Below, piece after piece: positions 31,408 to 34,499 of a stretch of DNA of 34,499 nucleotides (within the stretch, counting starts at the first letter, position 1; each line of letters begins with the position of its first letter). The DNA lies in the NCBI RefSeq assembly GCF_049701175.1, contig NZ_JBNATW010000027.1, positions 1-34,499 of the forward strand, read 5' to 3'. The notes under the pieces are model-generated. The model did no database searches and was not told the origin of the DNA. It saw only the letters and a program-made list of their open reading frames with translations. The stretch comes from Thermovenabulum sp049701175. GTDB lineage: Bacteria; Bacillota; Thermosediminibacteria; Thermosediminibacterales; Thermosediminibacteraceae. The position numbers and the translations under genes are program-made.

Positions 31408-32298
31408 TCAATGGCTCCTATTTAATAGATAATCTATAAGCATCATAAAAAATTCTTTGTTTTTAAATTCTACAAGGACTTCTTTTGCTTCTTTGGCTAA
31501 TTTATTTGCCAAAAGTTTCGATTGTTCTATTCCGAACATTTTTACAAAAGTATTTTTATCGTTTTTTATATCGCTTCCAACAGGTTTGCCAATTATTTTT
31601 TCATCTCCATTTGTGTCCAAAATGTCATCAATTATTTGGAACATTATACCTATCTTTTCTCCATAGGTTTCAATTTTTATAAGGTCCTTTTCATCAGCAC
31701 CTGCAAGTCGTGCACCGGCCCACAGACTTACCTTTATCAGCTCAGCAGTTTTTTTTACATCCATAAAATACAAAGTTTTTTCATCAATATTTACTCCTTC
31801 AGACAAAATATCAACAACCTGCCCTGACACCATGCCTAAGGGGCCGCTGGCCTTTGATATTTTGGCAATTACGTCAAGCACAGCATTTTCTTTTATCCCT
31901 TCTACATCCTTATTTTTTGCTATCACATAGAAAGCATGAGTTAATAATGCATCCCCTGCTAATAAGGCAATCGCTTCACCGAACATCTTATGGCATGTGG
32001 GCTTTCCTCTTCTGAAATCATCGTTGTCCATACACGGCAAATCATCATGAATCAAAGAATAGGTATGTATCATTTCAATACCGCATGCTGTTGGAAGAAC
32101 CTTCTCTTTCTCCAACCCAAACAACTCGGCTGATTTCATTACGAGAATAGGCCTTAACCTTTTTCCTCCTGCGAAAACACTGTACCTCATTGCCTTAAAA
32201 ATTTCAGAAGGGTATAAATTTTCATCGGGCAAAAATTTATCTAAAGCTCTCTCAACCAATATTTTACATTCATATAATTCATTTTCTAATTCTTTCAA
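31408..32298 (-). CDS. ispA: Polyprenyl synthetase (farnesyl/geranyl diphosphate synthase)
   Basis: Condenses isopentenyl with allylic diphosphates to farnesyl diphosphate, the primer for UppS. First aspartate-rich motif is HDDLPCMDNDDFRRGKPTCH, with Asp85/86 and Asp91. The second is FQIIDDILD. GGKRLRPILV near residue 45 is also conserved. 296 residues. Start is TTG 32298, overlapping the xseB stop (TTGA), after GAAGGAAGTG. Last gene of the operon; the usual dxs further downstream is absent. Confidence 0.95.
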   Translation of the reverse strand: MKELENELYECKILVERALDKFLPDENLYPSEIFKAMRYSVFAGGKRLRPILVMKSAELFGLEKEKVLPTACGIEMIHTYSLIHDDLPCMDNDDFRRGKPTCHKMFGEAIALLAGDALLTHAFYVIAKNKDVEGIKENAVLDVIAKISKASGPLGMVSGQVVDILSEGVNIDEKTLYFMDVKKTAELIKVSLWAGARLAGADEKDLIKIETYGEKIGIMFQIIDDILDTNGDEKIIGKPVGSDIKNDKNTFVKMFGIEQSKLLANKLAKEAKEVLVEFKNKEFFMMLIDYLLNRSH

Positions 32299-32522
32299 TT
32301 TTCCGCACTTCCTTCTTCAAAGTCTATCAATTTTATTTCTCCGTTTAGCTCCTTAGTTAAAATTTGGACCTTGCCTTCCGCTTCATCCAAGATTTTCATA
32401 CAGATTCTCGTAAGTCTTATGCCCTCTTCAAACAAGGTAAGGGATTCTTCTAAGGATAAGGAACCTTCCTCAAGCCTTTCAACAATTTTTGAAAGCTTGT
32501 CTATTGCTTCTTCATATTTCAT
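32295..32522 (-). CDS. xseB: Exodeoxyribonuclease VII small subunit
   Basis: Small partner of XseA in the single-strand-specific exonuclease VII. The 75-residue helical-hairpin protein shows KYEEAIDKLSKIVERLEEGS, then LSLEESLTLFEEGIRL, the family signature. ATG 32522 overlaps the xseA stop (ATGA) and has AAGGGTGA. The frame extends further upstream inside xseA but that part is not family-like. Confidence 0.95.
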   Translation of the reverse strand: MKYEEAIDKLSKIVERLEEGSLSLEESLTLFEEGIRLTRICMKILDEAEGKVQILTKELNGEIKLIDFEEGSAEN

Positions 32523-33733
32523 TCTATCACCCTTTTTTCTTTGGAATTCACACTGCACCTTATAATGCCATCTGAAAGCATTATTTTTATAGTTTGATTT
32601 ATGTAAGCATCTTCAATTGTTTTAATAATCTTATTATCCTCATTTTGACAAATACTATAACCCCTCTTTAATACGGCAATAGGGCTTAAATCATTCAACT
32701 TTTCTACCAAATTTTTCACATTTGTCTTCCTTACTTCGATAATATTTTCTATACATAATATAAGTTCTTTTAATATTTCATCCAAGTCCTGCCTTTTAGA
32801 ATCCACAATACTTTTGAATTTTCTCATGGTGCAGTATCTTTTCAAATATTCAACTTCCTGCCTCTTAGTATTTATTATCGTTTCAATACGGTTAAACAAT
32901 CTCTTTTGTATAATTTCTAAATTACCCTTTAATTTTTCCTTCTCGGGTATAACCATCTCACCTGCAGCAGATGGGGTAGGCGCTCTCATATCTGCAACAA
33001 AGTCAGCTATAGTAAAATCTGTCTGATGCCCAACAGCAGAAATTACGGGTATTTTTGAATTTGCTATTGCCCTCGCTACTTTTTCCTCATTGAAAGCCCA
33101 TAATTCTTCTATAGATCCTCCACCTCTTCCAACTATTATCACATCTACCTTCCCATAAATATTCAATAATTCTATCCCTTCAGATATCTCATCTTTTGCC
33201 TGTTCCCCTTGAACCGATACTGGGACAATAATTATATTGACGTTAGGAAACCTTCTTTTTATAACCGTTAAAAGATCCCTTAAAGCAGCTCCGTTGATTG
33301 ATGTCACAATACCTATGTTTTGAGGTAAAAAAGGCAGGTTTTTTTTTCGGGAATCGTCAAACAAACCTTCTTCCTGTAATTTCTCTTTTAATTTTTGGAA
33401 TTGAAGAAAAAGCTCTCCAATCCCATCCTTTTCCAAAGTTTCCACATAAAGTTGGTATTCACCGTTTTTTTCATATACTGTGATGTAGCCCGTTGCAATA
33501 ACTTTTTGCCCATTTTGAGGTGTAAAATTTAAATTTGTATTACGGCTTTTAAACATAACACATCTAATTTGGGCCTCTTCATCCTTTAAAGAAAAATAGA
33601 AATGTCCTGAATTATGACACTTAAAGTTAGAAATTTCACCACGAACGGATATTTCTGTTAATATTTCATCGTTTTCAAACAAAGACTTTATATATCTCGT
33701 TACTTCTCCCACTGAAAATATTTCAGAGTCCAT
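32519..33733 (-). CDS. xseA: Exodeoxyribonuclease VII large subunit
   Basis: Catalytic subunit of exonuclease VII. An N-terminal OB fold (FSVGEVTRYIKSLFEND, ISVRGEISNFKCHNSGHFYF) precedes the catalytic domain with GIVTSINGAALRDL, VGRGGGSIEELWAFN and ISAVGHQTDFTIADFVADMR. A coiled coil follows and it ends PIAVLKRGYSICQNED. 404 residues. ATG follows GCGGGGG. Confidence 0.96.
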   Translation of the reverse strand: MDSEIFSVGEVTRYIKSLFENDEILTEISVRGEISNFKCHNSGHFYFSLKDEEAQIRCVMFKSRNTNLNFTPQNGQKVIATGYITVYEKNGEYQLYVETLEKDGIGELFLQFQKLKEKLQEEGLFDDSRKKNLPFLPQNIGIVTSINGAALRDLLTVIKRRFPNVNIIIVPVSVQGEQAKDEISEGIELLNIYGKVDVIIVGRGGGSIEELWAFNEEKVARAIANSKIPVISAVGHQTDFTIADFVADMRAPTPSAAGEMVIPEKEKLKGNLEIIQKRLFNRIETIINTKRQEVEYLKRYCTMRKFKSIVDSKRQDLDEILKELILCIENIIEVRKTNVKNLVEKLNDLSPIAVLKRGYSICQNEDNKIIKTIEDAYINQTIKIMLSDGIIRCSVNSKEKRVIE

Positions 33734-33765
33734 AAAAACCCCCGCAAAAAGACATATAATTTAAC

Positions 33766-34182
33766 TTATAAACTTTTTTTAATATTATCCAAATCCCTTG
33801 CAATCGCTCCGAGAACTCCATTTATAAACTTTGGCGATTTCATATCGCCATAGACCTTTGCAAGTTCTACCGCTTCATTTATGGAAACACTTTCTGGAAT
33901 GTCTTCACAAAAAAGCATTTCATAAATAGCAAGCCTAAGCAATGTCTTATCGGTGAGTAAAAGTCTTTCTAACTTCCAGTCAATGGTGTATTTTTCAATT
34001 ATCCTGTCTATTGTTTCTAAATTTTTTATTACACCTTCACATACCTTTAAAATATATTCCCTATCTTTCTCCTCTATAGGTTTTTCGTAGGCTATTATTA
34101 AAGCTTCTTGAGGAGTATTATTTCCCGACTCGAAAGCAAAAAGCATTTTAAAAATTATCTCCCTTGCCAATCTTCTCGTCAA
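33766..34182 (-). CDS. nusB: Transcription antitermination protein NusB
   Basis: RNA-binding partner of NusE (S10) in rRNA antitermination. The 138-residue all-helical protein starts TRRLAREIIFKMLFAFE and ends VELAKVYGDMKSPKFING, then VLGAIARD. Start is TTG at 34182, shortly after AGGCAGGA. Followed by xseA after 32 bp. Confidence 0.96.
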   Translation of the reverse strand: MTRRLAREIIFKMLFAFESGNNTPQEALIIAYEKPIEEKDREYILKVCEGVIKNLETIDRIIEKYTIDWKLERLLLTDKTLLRLAIYEMLFCEDIPESVSINEAVELAKVYGDMKSPKFINGVLGAIARDLDNIKKSL

Positions 34183-34205
34183 AAAATCCTGCCTCCCCCA
34201 ATGAT

Positions 34206-34421
34206 TTATTTGTATGGCTGCATTAATTTACTTATCATTTCTCTCAACGGAATATTTTTATCAATGCATTTCCCTATTAAATAACCTACCGCACTGCAAA
34301 ATATTAAAAAAAGAGCCTTAAAAAAACCGAAAATTAATATCAAAAGCCCTATAATGAAACCAATAGTTACTCCAATAATTTTTCCTCTATGATTATCCCA
34401 AAGTTCGTAAAAAAAATTCAT
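34206..34421 (-). CDS. DUF2273 family small membrane protein
   Basis: A 71-residue protein with two membrane helices (about 15-34 and 36-55): DNHRGKIIGVTIGFIIGLLI, then FFKALFLIFCSAVGYLIGKC. This is the DUF2273 family, usually encoded beside Asp23/AmaP envelope-stress genes just before nusB. An in-frame ATG at 34436 exists, but ATG 34421 has GAGGGGTG and fits. The neighbouring asp23/amaP would lie beyond the window. Nothing is assigned in 34437-34499. Confidence 0.85.
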   Translation of the reverse strand: MNFFYELWDNHRGKIIGVTIGFIIGLLILIFGFFKALFLIFCSAVGYLIGKCIDKNIPLREMISKLMQPYK

Positions 34422-34499
34422 TTTTTCACCCCTCATTTTACCCTTTGTTATGTCAAATTAAGGTATCAAAATTACATACCAATAACCTATAAAACATTG

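Noticed and set aside
1..34499. CRISPR arrays, tRNA or rRNA genes
   Set aside because: No regularly spaced repeats and no tRNA or rRNA signature seen on either strand; the only large structured RNA is OLE.
34437..34499. C-terminal end of an asp23/amaP-like gene at the right edge
   Set aside because: One minus-strand frame ends at a TAA here, but the dozen or so codons available show no recognisable sequence.

Overview
The window is 34.5 kb of AT-rich DNA. Every protein gene I accept lies on the minus strand, so the biology reads from high to low coordinates. The content is that of an endospore-forming, low-GC Firmicute: spo0A, spoIVB, spoIIAA-spoIIAB-sigF, spoIIM, spoVAC-AD-AE, dacF and ytvI. 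An OLE RNA, a predicted extended activase module of the 2-hydroxyacyl-CoA dehydratase type, and many TTG/GTG starts point to an anaerobic, probably thermophilic clostridium (Thermoanaerobacterales/Thermosediminibacterales-like). That placement is inference.

Layout in transcription order. (1) 34.4-31.4 kb: DUF2273 protein, nusB, xseA, xseB, ispA, closed by an intrinsic terminator. (2) 31.3-26.1 kb: a sigma-A promoter starts OLE RNA, a ~560-nt structured non-coding RNA bounded by a perfect 10-bp terminal helix. It is followed by oapA (its membrane protein partner), tlyA, nadK, argR and recN, then a strong terminator. (3) 26.1-23.8 kb: spoIVB and spo0A, the latter with a sigma-H-like promoter overlapping a perfect Spo0A box. 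(4) 23.7-16.7 kb: steA, steB, an MraY-like transferase, a DUF3866 protein, a NUDIX hydrolase, an endonuclease Q family protein, spoIIM and xerD. (5) 16.7-13.8 kb: dacF, then spoIIAA-spoIIAB-sigF. (6) 13.8-7.9 kb: a forespore-type operon with a small membrane protein, a dodecin, spoVAC-AD-AE, an unknown membrane protein, and a three-gene activase module. (7) 7.9-0 kb: rpsB-tsf, then pyrH-frr-(small hidden gene)-uppS-cdsA-ytvI-rseP-ispG. The extreme left edge looks like the end of an insertion sequence abutting ispG.

Main points of interest. First, the OLE RNA/OapA pair. Second, neither dxs nor dxr is present at its usual site in the tlyA and cdsA-rseP neighbourhoods, although ispG, ispA and uppS are here. 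Third, dacF and spoIIM each carry an inverted repeat that would bury the Shine-Dalgarno in read-through transcripts, but whose upstream arm lies inside a predicted sporulation promoter and so would be missing from transcripts started there. Fourth, a tlyA-nadK-recN-steA-steB-NUDIX-xerD order resembling that of actinobacteria, with sporulation genes interleaved. Fifth, an activase-associated heterodimer-like protein pair of unknown substrate. Sixth, a small conserved-looking protein between frr and uppS without a standard start codon.

Start codons were chosen by Shine-Dalgarno position and family alignment from memory. No database search was possible.
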